From an uncultured bacterium (GTDB taxonomy: Bacteria; Bacillota; Clostridia; Oscillospirales; Oscillospiraceae), in assembly GCA_948469375.1 (NCBI GenBank), contig CAOKLO010000003.1:42739-106738 (forward strand): a stretch of 64,000 bases of DNA, read 5' to 3'. The translations under genes and the position numbers were made by a program. Below the pieces are notes generated by a model, which did not search any database, was not told the DNA's origin, and saw nothing but the letters and a program-made list of their open reading frames with translations. Within the stretch, counting starts at the first letter, position 1. Every line of letters begins with the position of its first letter. Positions 1-9,061 of this stretch are shown in pieces.

Positions 1-1
1 G

Positions 2-1135
2 CTGTGCTACTCTGCCATCACCGTGCTGAACTTTACCGCCCTCGTGTTCTGTTGGAAGTACGATATTCAAGAAATGCTGCTGGCCTTCTGCTCCGGCATA
101 GCGGCCTATCAATTTACCAATAAGCTCTATCCCCTGCTGCAAAACCTGCGGGGGATCAACGACCGGGAGACGCTGGCATTGCTCCACTCCGATCCAGAGA
201 TATCGAATCTGGACTGGGCCATCTTTTTTGGCTTCCATCTGCTGTCCATTGTGTTGCTGGCCGCGCTGTTTACGCCAAAAAATCGGTTGGTTCACAACCG
301 GCGCACCACACGCAATGTCATTGTCCTGTCCATTGCCACGGTGACGATGGTAAATATCCTGATTTGTGTCTCCCGGGTGTACGAAGGGGAAAGCCCCATG
401 CTCAATGTTGTGACAAAGATCCTCTATGTAGGCCTCAGCTTCACCATCCTGACGATCTGCGCGGGCATCTTTTCCCAAAGTGAGCAGGAGGAGCAGATCG
501 GTATCCTCCACCAGCTTTGGCGGCAGGATCGGGCGCAGTTTGAATCCGTCAAGGCCAACATGGATGTCATCAACATGAAGTGCCATGACCTCAAGCACAT
601 TCTGGACAAGATCGAGGACAAGCTCACCGAAGAGGAGGCCGCCTCCCTGCGGGAGGCCATCCAGTTCTACGACGCCAACATCAAGACCGGCAACGAGGTG
701 CTGGATGTGGTCCTGTGCGAAAAGGCAATGACCTGTCAAAAAAACGGCATTTCCTTTTCCTGCATGGCTGACGGCGGCAAGCTGGATTTTCTCACACCAG
801 TGCAGACCTACTCCCTGTTTGGTAACATCATTGATAACGCAGTCGAGGCCGTGAAACCGCTTCCTTTGGAAGACCGGGTGATCTCCCTCTCCTGCCGCGA
901 GGAGGAGGACGTGCTGGTTATTGAGGAGTCCAACTACTTCCAGGGCGACTTGGAACTGGCCCATGGCCTGCCCGTCACCAGCAAGGGAGACAGCTCCCAT
1001 CACGGCTTCGGCACGAAAAGCATCCAATATATCGCGGCGCAGTACGGCGGTGCGATGGATATCAAAGTGGTGGACAATATGTTCTTCCTCACGGTTCGCT
1101 TCCCCCTTGGCCGAAACAGGGATAAAACCGCATAA
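2..1135 (+). CDS. GHKL-type sensor histidine kinase, 5' end missing
   Basis: Membrane sensor kinase of the AgrC/GHKL class, expected to phosphorylate a response regulator not present here. The frame is open to the left edge, so the gene begins before the window. Hydrophobic membrane segments fill the first third, followed by a coiled linker. The H-box is CHDLKHI, the N-box is NIIDNAVEAV and the G-box is HGFGTKSI, all in the order usual for GHKL ATPase domains. The first GTG at 23 is internal to a hydrophobic stretch and is unlikely to be the real start. A strong hairpin terminator follows directly. Family call is firm; the signal sensed is unknown. Confidence 0.85.
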   Translation: MCYSAITVLNFTALVFCWKYDIQEMLLAFCSGIAAYQFTNKLYPLLQNLRGINDRETLALLHSDPEISNLDWAIFFGFHLLSIVLLAALFTPKNRLVHNRRTTRNVIVLSIATVTMVNILICVSRVYEGESPMLNVVTKILYVGLSFTILTICAGIFSQSEQEEQIGILHQLWRQDRAQFESVKANMDVINMKCHDLKHILDKIEDKLTEEEAASLREAIQFYDANIKTGNEVLDVVLCEKAMTCQKNGISFSCMADGGKLDFLTPVQTYSLFGNIIDNAVEAVKPLPLEDRVISLSCREEEDVLVIEESNYFQGDLELAHGLPVTSKGDSSHHGFGTKSIQYIAAQYGGAMDIKVVDNMFFLTVRFPLGRNRDKTA

Positions 1136-1139
1136 TAGG

Positions 1140-1173
1140 AAAGCCGGAACCACTCAGCGGTCCCGGCTTTTTT
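1140..1173 (+). terminator. intrinsic terminator after the sensor kinase
   Basis: AAAGCCGG and CCGGCTTT arms with an inner ACC/GGT pair enclose a short loop and run into a T tract. It lies between two convergent genes and may also stop the opposite transcript. Confidence 0.85.
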
Positions 1174-1179
1174 GTGCTC

Positions 1180-3597
1180 CTATCGGATGGTGATGACATA
1201 CTCCCCGGCCCGGGCGATGGTTACCCTCCCGCCGTCCACAGAGCAGTCCCCGCCAGTAACGGTGATGTCCATGCCCATACTCTCTGGCACAATCACCGTC
1301 CCCACGGCGTCGATGGCATTCACGGTGATCGTCCGGCCTTCCGCTGTAGTTTCCAGCTTGACACCGATCTCCCCCTTGGGAGTCCAGACGGTGCAGTCAA
1401 AGCTGCCCAGCGTACCGCAGGGAGCAATCTCATATTTCTCAAACCCCGCCTCGGTGGGGCGGATCCCGGCCGCGTACTTGGACAGGATGTACAGCGGCGC
1501 GGCAGTCCAGCCGTGGTTGACGGTGCCGGTCTCCCCGTCGAAGGTCTCCCACAGAGTGTCATACTCATCACTGAGCATAGGGGCATAGCGGTCTCGCATC
1601 CGCTGGAGGGCCAAGTCGGTTCGGCCCATCACGCACAGGGCCTCCAGCACGTACTTCTCGATAAAGGGGCTGGCCTGGTAGGTACTCATAATGACATCAG
1701 AGATCAGAGCATAGTCTTCCTCCCCCGCCAAACCGGACAGAGCCAGCATGGCGTTGGCGCGGTCATCCACGTACTTGCTGTCCGAACTCTTGAAGCCCTC
1801 CTCCGTGTAGTAGGCGGCCCGCCAGTTTTCCTTCATGGAGTCCATCCGCTCGGTGAGGAACTCCGTCCCCTCGGTGATGCCCAGGTCGTCGGCTATGGAC
1901 TTAGTGACGGTGAGGGCGTAGTAGTAGATGCCCGCCTGAAGCAGCCTGGTGTCGATGCAGTCCCCCCAGTCGTTCCACGTCCAGGAGCCGTCCCGGTACA
2001 CCGGCAGGCCGTTTTCCATCTCCACCATCTTCAGGTAGTTGAGGAAAGCTGTGCAATAGGCCGCCGCCGTTTCCCTATCCCCGGAGTGGAGCCAGTAGTG
2101 GTACACGCTGGTCATAAAGATAAGGCTCTGGTTGGGGATCTCCTGGGGCTTCGCACTGGGGGCGCGGCTGGGGATGGCCCCGTCCGTCCGCGTCCAGGCC
2201 ACGCAGGCCAGGATGGCCTTTTTCGTCATGTCCAGCCCCGCCTGGTCATAGCTGTACAGCGCCGCGTCGATTTGGTTGGAGGCATCCCCCATGTAGGGAC
2301 CCCGTTCCCGCTCGGGGCAGTCCATGTATGTATCCCGCATACAGATTGCCAGGGTGTTGAGTGACTCCTGCCACAGCTGGTCCAGCCCGGCATCCGAGGA
2401 GACGAAGGCCCCCGCCCACTCCCCGTTGAAGCCGCTGGCGCGGTAGCCCAGCCGGGTAAAGGTCACCCCGGCCTCCGCCTCGATGATGAGCTTGGAACCG
2501 CTACGCCAGGGATAATTCTCATAGTGCTGGATCCCCTCGGCGGTGACATAGGTGTCCTTGAAGTTGGGCATATCCTGCTTGTCGGTGTAGGTGTCGGTGT
2601 AGAAGGTCAACTTTTTGCCCGCCGGAGCCTCCAACTCAAAATAGGGAGTGAATTGGATGTTGCCCGGCAGTTCCAGCACCAGGGTTGTATCTTGGGCCAA
2701 CGCCTTGCCTACATAGTCCGTGGAGTTGGCAAAGTCAGTAATTTCTTCAAATTTGACGGGTGCGATCATGGCGGAGTAGAGGTCGCCGAAGGGCAAGTCT
2801 CCGGCCTTGGAGATCGGCGTGGCGTTCTCCCACTGGCTGTCATCATAGCCCTCGCTCATAAACTCACCCAGGTCGTCCCGTGCATCAAAGTAGACGTTAC
2901 GTTCCGCCAGCATGGAGGACTGGGTATAGCCTGGGTAATCCGCCCCGGCGGTGACCCGGTTCTTGTAGCCGTTATGCCGGGCGGCTTTCCAGGAGCTATC
3001 CGAGCAGACGGCCACGCCCCCGGCATCCAGTTCAAAGATCAGCCCCGCCTGGGTGTACTCGTCCCCCTCCTCGTCCAGAAGGACGGGGACAATGGAACCG
3101 TCCCCGGAGCGGCCGTTGAAAGCCACCAGCAGTGCGATGGTGTTCTCCCCCTGCTTCAGATTGGTGAGCTCCACTGTATCATAGTAGCTGTCGTAAGGAG
3201 TGGGGCCCCGCTTCAGCGAACCGTCCAGCACGGCCAGCTCCCCGTTGACCCACAGCACGTACTTGTCTACAGCAGAAATAAACGCGGTAGCAGAGGGGAC
3301 GGCCTGATCCAGGTTGAAGGTCTTGCGGAAAGCCACATAGCTGTCCTCTGCGCAGCCCTCAGTCCAGATCCAATTGGCGGTCCAGTCTGTCTTTTTATAC
3401 CTTTCAATGCTATCCAAATACATAAGATCCGAACGGTCTGCCATGCCCCGATCCGGGACAACGTTTTCTACCTCCACTGAGGCAGAAGGAGCGGGTATAA
3501 TGTTATCCTCACTGTTACATCCGGCCAGCAACGAGAACATAGAGGCAGCGCAGATCAGCAACGCAGTACCTCGTGTAAGCCATTCCCTTTTTATCAT
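1180..3597 (-). CDS. GH78-type alpha-L-rhamnosidase lipoprotein
   Basis: Predicted surface glycosidase removing L-rhamnose from plant or microbial glycans. A lysine/arginine-containing N-terminus, hydrophobic core and lipobox LLAGC (Cys27) mark a lipoprotein signal peptide. Around residues 80-200 lies a beta-rich region of the kind seen before GH78 catalytic domains (WIWTEG, VNGELAVLDG). The (alpha/alpha)6 catalytic region carries the family signature DCPERERGPYMGD near residue 430 and later WTWNDWGDCIDTRLLQAGIY. Length of 805 residues fits the family. GAGGAGGAG precedes the ATG. It appears monocistronic, with no sugar transporter nearby. The substrate is inferred from family only. Confidence 0.85.
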   Translation of the reverse strand: MIKREWLTRGTALLICAASMFSLLAGCNSEDNIIPAPSASVEVENVVPDRGMADRSDLMYLDSIERYKKTDWTANWIWTEGCAEDSYVAFRKTFNLDQAVPSATAFISAVDKYVLWVNGELAVLDGSLKRGPTPYDSYYDTVELTNLKQGENTIALLVAFNGRSGDGSIVPVLLDEEGDEYTQAGLIFELDAGGVAVCSDSSWKAARHNGYKNRVTAGADYPGYTQSSMLAERNVYFDARDDLGEFMSEGYDDSQWENATPISKAGDLPFGDLYSAMIAPVKFEEITDFANSTDYVGKALAQDTTLVLELPGNIQFTPYFELEAPAGKKLTFYTDTYTDKQDMPNFKDTYVTAEGIQHYENYPWRSGSKLIIEAEAGVTFTRLGYRASGFNGEWAGAFVSSDAGLDQLWQESLNTLAICMRDTYMDCPERERGPYMGDASNQIDAALYSYDQAGLDMTKKAILACVAWTRTDGAIPSRAPSAKPQEIPNQSLIFMTSVYHYWLHSGDRETAAAYCTAFLNYLKMVEMENGLPVYRDGSWTWNDWGDCIDTRLLQAGIYYYALTVTKSIADDLGITEGTEFLTERMDSMKENWRAAYYTEEGFKSSDSKYVDDRANAMLALSGLAGEEDYALISDVIMSTYQASPFIEKYVLEALCVMGRTDLALQRMRDRYAPMLSDEYDTLWETFDGETGTVNHGWTAAPLYILSKYAAGIRPTEAGFEKYEIAPCGTLGSFDCTVWTPKGEIGVKLETTAEGRTITVNAIDAVGTVIVPESMGMDITVTGGDCSVDGGRVTIARAGEYVITIR

Positions 3598-3793
3598 ATA
3601 CTCTCCTCCTCAAACCGGCCTGCGCTATTTTGCAGAAATATTCGCAGCCTATTCTGCAACAATTATACATATTGTCATATGATAAGAAAGGGCAACCGCA
3701 CAGCCTTGCCATTTTACGGCATAACCTTTTGTGTTGGAGAATCAAAATATTCTATAGGGACAAATTAAACTTCACAACACTACAACAGCAAAA

Positions 3794-3822
3794 GAGGCAA
3801 ATGGTATGAAGCCATTTGTCTC
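3794..3822 (-). terminator. probable terminator hairpin
   Basis: Arms GAGACAAATGG and CCATTTGCCTC on the minus strand (one mismatch), followed by TTTTGC. It lies downstream of the DUF6273 gene and upstream of the rhamnosidase. Confidence 0.55.
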
Positions 3823-3894
3823 GTTTAATCGCTTAAATTCGGTGCTTTGGGGGGAGCTCATCATATTACTTCATAGGGAGATTTTTTCTTCATG

Positions 3895-3928
3895 CAACTA
3901 CCGGCACCCCAACAGGTGCCGGTAGTTG
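3895..3928 (-). terminator. 14-bp perfect hairpin downstream of DUF6273 gene
   Basis: CAACTACCGGCACC pairs perfectly with GGTGCCGGTAGTTG around a 6-nt loop. There is no strong T tract, so it may be an mRNA 3'-end stabiliser rather than a complete terminator. Confidence 0.5.
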
Positions 3929-3986
3929 AAAATTCTTTAATTATTCACTGTCCACCTGACTGTGCAGTTCTCAATACAATTCCCAG

Positions 3987-5129
3987 TTATTCTCCACCGA
4001 TCGATCCTTCCTCCTGTTTTTTCTCTGCCATCCGTTTCGCTCGCCGTTTACGAAGCACTTTCCGAATTACCACCACTATGACAACGATCAGAAGGATCAA
4101 CACGCAGGCGGTAATCACCAGCGCCTTTTTCAGTAGCGCCGTCAAATCCATAACCTCGCCGATAATCGGAAGGCTGGTATCATACTCCCGGTCGTTGTGC
4201 TCGCCATCTTGGAAGCTCAGCCGCCAGATCGTTTTTTCGCCGCACACTGCCAAAACTTCCGCATCCGTGATTTTACTGCTGTCCAGATTGCAGGCCGGAC
4301 GGGCATAGGAATTCATTTCAAATGCAAAATTTCCGTTCACGGGGAAATCCATCACCGCTCCAAAGCTGAATACAAATCCTACATCCAACGGAAATGTAGG
4401 GATATGGGGGGAACGGAGCCAGTAGCCTTCCTCCGTTCCCTTATACTGGGCAACACGGGAACGGGCATCCACAAAACCATACTGCGGATTCGTGATTTCC
4501 TCAGCGGAAAGCAGGAATAACCTGTCGCCGTTCAGGATTTCATCAACCGGGTCAAAATCCACCGTGCCGGTAGAAACCCCGGGAATTGGGATTCCAAAGC
4601 CCGGAATCGCAACGCCTGCATCTGATTTCAGCGTAGGGAGGAGCGCACCGTATTCCGCTTGGGTCAGGTGGGATTGTGCAAAGTCTTCACACCAGATCTG
4701 AATATCGCTGTTCCGATAGTCAGTCGATCCGGGGTGTTCCGCCGCAAAGGTGTCTCCTCTGTCCGCAAAAGAGACAGATACATCCCCACCAATGTCGCGA
4801 AACAGAAGGCTGTCTCCCTTTTCATCCGAAATGAGATTCAGCGCCATAAGGAATATGCCCGGCTCGCCGGTATTGGTATGCTCCGTATCCAAAACCAGCC
4901 ATTTCCCGTCAAAGCCGCAGGCATCATCGCATATGCCAAAGCACACCACATCTCCCGCATGAATTTCCGCTTTTCCCGTTTCAGTGGCAAGAGGATCTGC
5001 GCAGCCTACGGCATAGGCCGGAGCAAGGAACAATATCAGCACCGCACACAGCAGTGCGCCGGCAATCCCCCGAACAGCGATCCTCTTTGCCGTATATACA
5101 GCATTTTTCCAAAATGAGCAGTTCAACAT
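3987..5129 (-). CDS. membrane-anchored DUF6273 extracellular protein
   Basis: The N-terminus has a basic stretch and a long hydrophobic segment ending AYAVGCA, read as a signal sequence. The exported region has the DUF6273 pattern: KWLVLD near residue 75, a tyrosine/tryptophan segment (DIQIWCEDF), DRLFLLSAEEI and EGYWLRSP. A single transmembrane helix near residues 335-358 is followed by a strongly basic cytoplasmic tail. The function of DUF6273 is not known to me. It is last in a leftward transcription unit with the ABC exporter (11-bp gap to the permease), which suggests an accessory role at the outer face of that exporter. Confidence 0.65.
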   Translation of the reverse strand: MLNCSFWKNAVYTAKRIAVRGIAGALLCAVLILFLAPAYAVGCADPLATETGKAEIHAGDVVCFGICDDACGFDGKWLVLDTEHTNTGEPGIFLMALNLISDEKGDSLLFRDIGGDVSVSFADRGDTFAAEHPGSTDYRNSDIQIWCEDFAQSHLTQAEYGALLPTLKSDAGVAIPGFGIPIPGVSTGTVDFDPVDEILNGDRLFLLSAEEITNPQYGFVDARSRVAQYKGTEEGYWLRSPHIPTFPLDVGFVFSFGAVMDFPVNGNFAFEMNSYARPACNLDSSKITDAEVLAVCGEKTIWRLSFQDGEHNDREYDTSLPIIGEVMDLTALLKKALVITACVLILLIVVIVVVIRKVLRKRRAKRMAEKKQEEGSIGGE

Positions 5130-5140
5130 GACAATCCCTC

Positions 5141-7204
5141 CTATTCTGTACGCAGCGCAATGACAGCGTCCTGTTTTGCCGCCCTTTTCGCAGGCAGCAG
5201 CCCGCCTATCATGGTGATGACCACGCTCAACGCGACCAAAACTACTGCATATACGGCGGGCAGGGCTACCGTAAGCGCTCCAATGCCCAGCAGACTTTCC
5301 AGTACGGCATTAATGGGAATTGTCAGCAACGCGGACACCCCTACACCCAGCAAGCCTGCACAGATGCCAACGATAAATGTCTCGGCATTAAATACCTGGG
5401 AAACATTGTGCTTGGATGCTCCCAACGCCCGGAGGATGCCGATCTCTTTCGTCCGCTCCATCACGGAGATGTGCGTGATGATGCCGATCATAATACAGGA
5501 GACAACCAGGGACACCGCCACAAAGGCAATCAAGACATACGAGATCACGTCGACCATTGATGTAATGGAACTGGTCAATAGGGCCACATAGTCGGTATAG
5601 GTAATCTTGCCAGCCTCGTCAGCGCTGTCATTATAGCGCTCAATGCAGGCGGAAACCGCGTTCTTATCCTCAAAGCTGTCGGTATAAATGCTGATGGATG
5701 CGGGCGCATCATAGCTGACTTTGCCGAACTTTTTCATGTTGTCTGCATATGAGGCCCCGTCGATATACTCGTTGTAAACGGACAGCAAGATCTCATTGTC
5801 CGGCGTTTCCGCCAGCCAGACGTCCAACGCCTGCGCCATAGCGGCTTCATCCATATTTGCACTGCCCATATTTGCAGTACCTGTCTGGCCTGCCCCCTGC
5901 ATGGGCTGAAGCTCGCTTTGCTGCTCTACGGGAGCGGTTCCCTGTGCATCTGCGGAGCTGTAATACAAAATCATAGAATAAAGGGATGCCTTATCCGATA
6001 TGCCCATCGCCGAGATATAGGTGGAGGCTTCCACAATTTTTTCAGCATCATCCAGCGTCTCAAATTTTATCCCTGTGAGGACATTGGTTTCCTGATTTGC
6101 TTCTTGGGCAAGGACCACAGCGCTTCCATCTGTCTGTTGGATCACATAGTCTGTCAGCTGGGAGGTATAGGCCACAGCAGTGGAAATAACGGCGTTTGCA
6201 GCATCCTCCCGCGGCTTGACGATACCGCAGATTTTCAGTTCCAGAGCATCCTCCAAAAGCTGCTCTGCATTCAAAGCCTTATCGCCAATATAGGAAAACG
6301 TGCCGTTCTCATGTTCGGCATAATAACTGCTGGGCAAAACAAGATAAAAACGATGGCCGCTGATTTCCTCATAGCTCCAGTCCTTTGCGGTCACTTCTTC
6401 TCCCATTTTGATTTGCTCGGAGGCTTCCTCATAGTCCTCCGCTGTCAGCAGACCCAGTTGATAGAGAGTGCCGGCAGAAAGGGATCGGTTCTCATCCAGA
6501 ACCAACACCACCTCGTCAAAATGCTCTGGCCAGGCCCCGTAAAGCATTTCATAGCTGTCGGTGACGATATGACTGACCATATTGCCGTCAGGACTTGCCA
6601 TCAGCTCGGAGAAATTCTCGGCCCCAGCAGATCCGCCCATCATCATTGACATATCTCCGATTCCGCCTGGCATGGAACTGAATCCCCCGCCGGAACTGAT
6701 TAAGGTCCCAACATCTGCGCCGCTATTAATCAACACTCCGTTCGCGTCATAAGAATAAACATCAAAGCACACATCATAGGTGTAGACAAATCCATTTTCC
6801 CCCAGATACTGATGGATTTCGCTGTTTGGGTCGTCCAAATAGCTCTTGAACGTTGTCAGGTTATTTTCTATGATACTGGCGAATACAGTTTCGCTCAGTT
6901 CAATATCCCGGTAATCCGCGTGTACGCCATCCCGCAGTTCGGATCGCGTGTTTGGCCCGCCGATCCGCTGCCCGCCAGCCATCATGCCAGACATATCAAA
7001 GGTTTCCGCACTGATTGTGATGGGATAAGAGGTCATTGTGTCCTTCTGCATATCTGCGATATAGCGGTTTACACTGGAGGAAAGGGCCAGGATCAATGCA
7101 ATGCCGATGATGCCAATGGAGCCAGCAATAGATGTTAGCAGCGTCCGCCCTTTTTTTGTGCGCAAATTATTAAAGCTGAGCGACAATGCTGTGAGGAGCG
7201 ACAT
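5141..7204 (-). CDS. ABC exporter permease (FtsX/MacB type), separated from its ATPase
   Basis: Permease half of an exporter. A first membrane helix (TLLTSIAGSIGIIGIALIL) is followed by a roughly 500-residue extracytoplasmic region and then the FtsX domain with three helices; its cytoplasmic loop VMERTKEIGILRALGASK is the typical coupling loop. The chosen start is the ATG of MSLLTALSLSFNN. Upstream in-frame codons belong to the inserted element at 7215-7483. In related Clostridia this sequence usually follows the ATPase within one polypeptide, and deleting the element rejoins the two frames here. Whether the permease is translated well from this ATG is unclear because no good ribosome site precedes it. 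Confidence 0.8.
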   Translation of the reverse strand: MSLLTALSLSFNNLRTKKGRTLLTSIAGSIGIIGIALILALSSSVNRYIADMQKDTMTSYPITISAETFDMSGMMAGGQRIGGPNTRSELRDGVHADYRDIELSETVFASIIENNLTTFKSYLDDPNSEIHQYLGENGFVYTYDVCFDVYSYDANGVLINSGADVGTLISSGGGFSSMPGGIGDMSMMMGGSAGAENFSELMASPDGNMVSHIVTDSYEMLYGAWPEHFDEVVLVLDENRSLSAGTLYQLGLLTAEDYEEASEQIKMGEEVTAKDWSYEEISGHRFYLVLPSSYYAEHENGTFSYIGDKALNAEQLLEDALELKICGIVKPREDAANAVISTAVAYTSQLTDYVIQQTDGSAVVLAQEANQETNVLTGIKFETLDDAEKIVEASTYISAMGISDKASLYSMILYYSSADAQGTAPVEQQSELQPMQGAGQTGTANMGSANMDEAAMAQALDVWLAETPDNEILLSVYNEYIDGASYADNMKKFGKVSYDAPASISIYTDSFEDKNAVSACIERYNDSADEAGKITYTDYVALLTSSITSMVDVISYVLIAFVAVSLVVSCIMIGIITHISVMERTKEIGILRALGASKHNVSQVFNAETFIVGICAGLLGVGVSALLTIPINAVLESLLGIGALTVALPAVYAVVLVALSVVITMIGGLLPAKRAAKQDAVIALRTE

Positions 7205-7214
7205 TTTAGCCCGG

Positions 7215-7483
7215 TGTAAGCAGACACGCAAAAGGGGCCAAAATCCGCCACAGAGTATACCAGCCCTCTAGTAAGGGAATACACAGCGCTGCGGCGCTGT
7301 GACACCTCGCAAAAGCGGTCAAATATAGGGATATTCAACCGCTTTTGCGAGGTTTTATTGACTATCTTGCAAAATTGCGGTTTCTTTAACTGGTACCCTT
7401 AACTGGCGAAAATTGGCTCAGTTTGGCGGAAAATGGTCCAGTAGGCATGGCGGAATTTGGTATACTTTTATTGTCTGTTTACA
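7215..7483. mobile_element. 269-bp non-autonomous insertion (MITE-like) splitting the ABC gene
   Basis: Both ends begin TGTAA(G/A)CAGACA as inverted repeats, and about 26 of the terminal 36 bp match. The element is flanked by the 5-bp direct repeat CCCGG (7210-7214 and 7484-7488). Close variants of the 13-mer TGGCGGAAAATGG occur at 7404, 7424 and 7448 and inverted at 7238, a layout of multiple terminal repeats like that of IS21-type ends (inference). Inside are a 15-bp perfect hairpin (CCTCGCAAAAGCGGT arm, about 7304-7352) and a smaller GC hairpin near 7282-7299. There is no transposase frame. It adds a stop codon to the ATPase frame. Confidence 0.85.
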
Positions 7484-8210
7484 CCCGGCCCATGCTTTGA
7501 TACTTTGGTGTCGGGAGCTCCCCCACTTCCGGGGTATAAGGCGCGGAATCGTCCGTAATCCTACCGTCCTGCAGTTTGACAATACGAGTGGAATACCGCT
7601 CCGCCAACTCAGAATTGTGAGTCACCATGACAACCAGACGTTCTTTAGAAACCTCCCGCAGCAGCTCCATGATCTGGAGGCTGGTGGCGGTGTCCAGTGC
7701 TCCGGTGGGCTCGTCGGCCAGAAGGATGCTTGGATTGTTGACCAACGCCCTTGCAATGGCCACTCGCTGCATCTGTCCCCCAGACATTTGATTGGGACGC
7801 TTATGGAGCTGATCCCCCAGCCCCACCTGAGTCAGCACCTGCTCTGCCCTTTGGCGGCGCTCCCTGCGAGAGATGCCGGAGATAGTCAGCGCCAACTCCA
7901 CATTCGCGAGGATGGACTGGTGAGGAATCAAATTGTAGCTTTGGAAAACGAAGCCAACGGTGTGGTTTCGGTAGGAATCCCAGTCCTTATCCCTATATTT
8001 TTTGGTGGAGATGCCGTTGATCATTAATTCGCCACTATCATATTGATCCAGTCCGCCGATGATATTCAGCAACGTGGTTTTACCAGAACCGCTGGGGCCA
8101 AGGATTGAAACAAATTCGCTGTCCCGAAAGCTCAAGCTGACATTGTCTAGGGCCTGCTGGATCAGATAGCCTGTTTTATATTGCTTCTTTATGTTTTGAA
8201 TTTGCAGCAT
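7479..8210 (-). CDS. ABC exporter ATPase, truncated from an ATPase-permease fusion
   Basis: Complete nucleotide-binding domain: Walker A GPSGSGKTT near residue 38, signature SGGQMQRVAIARAL, Walker B ILLADEPTGALD and the H-loop VTHN. This places it in the MacB/LolD group of ATPases that power FtsX-type permeases. The C-terminal codons KYQSMGR are host sequence; the next codon and the TAA come from the inserted element. Without it the frame would continue RAKMSLLTALSL into the permease. The domain itself looks intact, so a split exporter could still assemble. It is transcribed divergently from the two-component genes. Confidence 0.88.
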   Translation of the reverse strand: MLQIQNIKKQYKTGYLIQQALDNVSLSFRDSEFVSILGPSGSGKTTLLNIIGGLDQYDSGELMINGISTKKYRDKDWDSYRNHTVGFVFQSYNLIPHQSILANVELALTISGISRRERRQRAEQVLTQVGLGDQLHKRPNQMSGGQMQRVAIARALVNNPSILLADEPTGALDTATSLQIMELLREVSKERLVVMVTHNSELAERYSTRIVKLQDGRITDDSAPYTPEVGELPTPKYQSMGRV

Positions 8211-8258
8211 AGGTTTCCCTCCTGTTGCCGTTTAGTAACGAGATCATACGCTGTTTTT

Positions 8259-8326
8259 CTCAACTAAAACTCAACCAAATCTCAACTGAACCTCAATTTG
8301 ATGTCGTTGAGGTTCAGTTGAGATTT
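8259..8326. promoter_or_regulatory. probable response-regulator operator: 11-bp repeats and a 20-bp inverted repeat
   Basis: CTCAACT or a close variant starts at 8259, 8270, 8281 and 8292, exactly 11 bp apart. The last two units are mirrored by a perfect 20-bp inverted arm (8277-8296 against 8307-8326). Such one-turn direct repeats are typical of OmpR/PhoB-family binding. The array sits between the exporter operon and the regulator gene. A possible -10 TATACT at 8364-8369 lies downstream without a good -35, as expected of an activated promoter. Confidence 0.7.
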
Positions 8327-8389
8327 TTGGTTTAAAATGCTTCCACAATATTGATATCTTTGCTATACTGTGAAAAAGAGGTGGTAGAA

Positions 8390-9061
8390 ATGTTTCAAAT
8401 CCTGGTGGTAGAGGACGATAATGAGCTGAGGGATCTTTTCTGTGCGGTTCTGACGGAAAATGGATACACTGCGGTTCCGGCTGTAGACGGAATTGAGGCC
8501 TTTGATATTTTGGACGAGACGTATGTCGATTTGATTATTTCGGATATTATGATGCCGCGTATGGACGGGTTTGAGCTGATTAAAGCGTTGCGGGAAGCAC
8601 ATTACAACACGCCTGTTCTGATGATTACAGCAAGATCCGGTGCGGCGGATAAACGAGAAGGTTTCCGCATCGGCACAGATGATTATATGGTCAAGCCAAT
8701 TGATGTCAATGAGATGGTATGGCGAGTGGAGGCCCTGCTGCGCCGATCCCAAATCGCCAGTCAGCGCAGGACAAAGCTGGGCGATACAATTCTTGACTGC
8801 GACACGTTGACCGTCCATACTGGCGGCGAGGAAACAGAGCTCCCTCAGAAGGAGTTCCTCCTCCTGTTCAAGCTGGCGGCCTCTCCCAACCACATATTTA
8901 CGAGGCGTCAGCTCATGGACGATATATGGGGAGTGGACAGCGAAACGGACCCCCATACTCTAGACGTACATATTAGCAGACTTAGAGAGCGTTTCCGTGG
9001 AAATCCAGACTTTGATATTATCACTATCCGAGGACTGGGTTATAAGGTGGTGAAGAAATGA
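8390..9061 (+). CDS. OmpR-family response regulator
   Basis: Receiver domain with acidic pair Glu8-Asp9-Asp10, phosphoacceptor Asp52 in LIISDIMMPRMDG, and the conserved Lys of MVKPID. The C-terminal winged helix has LPQKEFLLLFKL and DVHISRLRERF and ends TIRGLGYKV. The start is the ATG preceded by AGAGGTGG, giving 223 residues. It overlaps the kinase by ATGA. Together with the divergent exporter and the repeat array between them, it probably controls that exporter, as in bacitracin or antimicrobial-peptide response modules (inference). Confidence 0.93.
   Translation: MFQILVVEDDNELRDLFCAVLTENGYTAVPAVDGIEAFDILDETYVDLIISDIMMPRMDGFELIKALREAHYNTPVLMITARSGAADKREGFRIGTDDYMVKPIDVNEMVWRVEALLRRSQIASQRRTKLGDTILDCDTLTVHTGGEETELPQKEFLLLFKLAASPNHIFTRRQLMDDIWGVDSETDPHTLDVHISRLRERFRGNPDFDIITIRGLGYKVVKK

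Larger units (their letters stand above)
3598..3986. other. intergenic region between rhamnosidase and DUF6273 gene
   Basis: No convincing gene. It holds a hairpin terminator (3794-3822), a perfect 14-bp inverted repeat (3895-3928) and, on the minus strand, a TATAAT at 3662-3667 that could be the rhamnosidase -10 although no good -35 is seen. Confidence 0.5.

Noticed and set aside
1174-3480. Long plus-strand frames opposite the rhamnosidase
   Set aside because: Shadows; the minus-strand gene has a signal peptide, family motifs and ribosome site.
7304-7352. Hairpin inside the inserted element as a terminator of the ATPase gene
   Set aside because: It is an internal part of the MITE-like element; it could stop transcription but was not annotated separately because both flanking genes appear to have been one gene.
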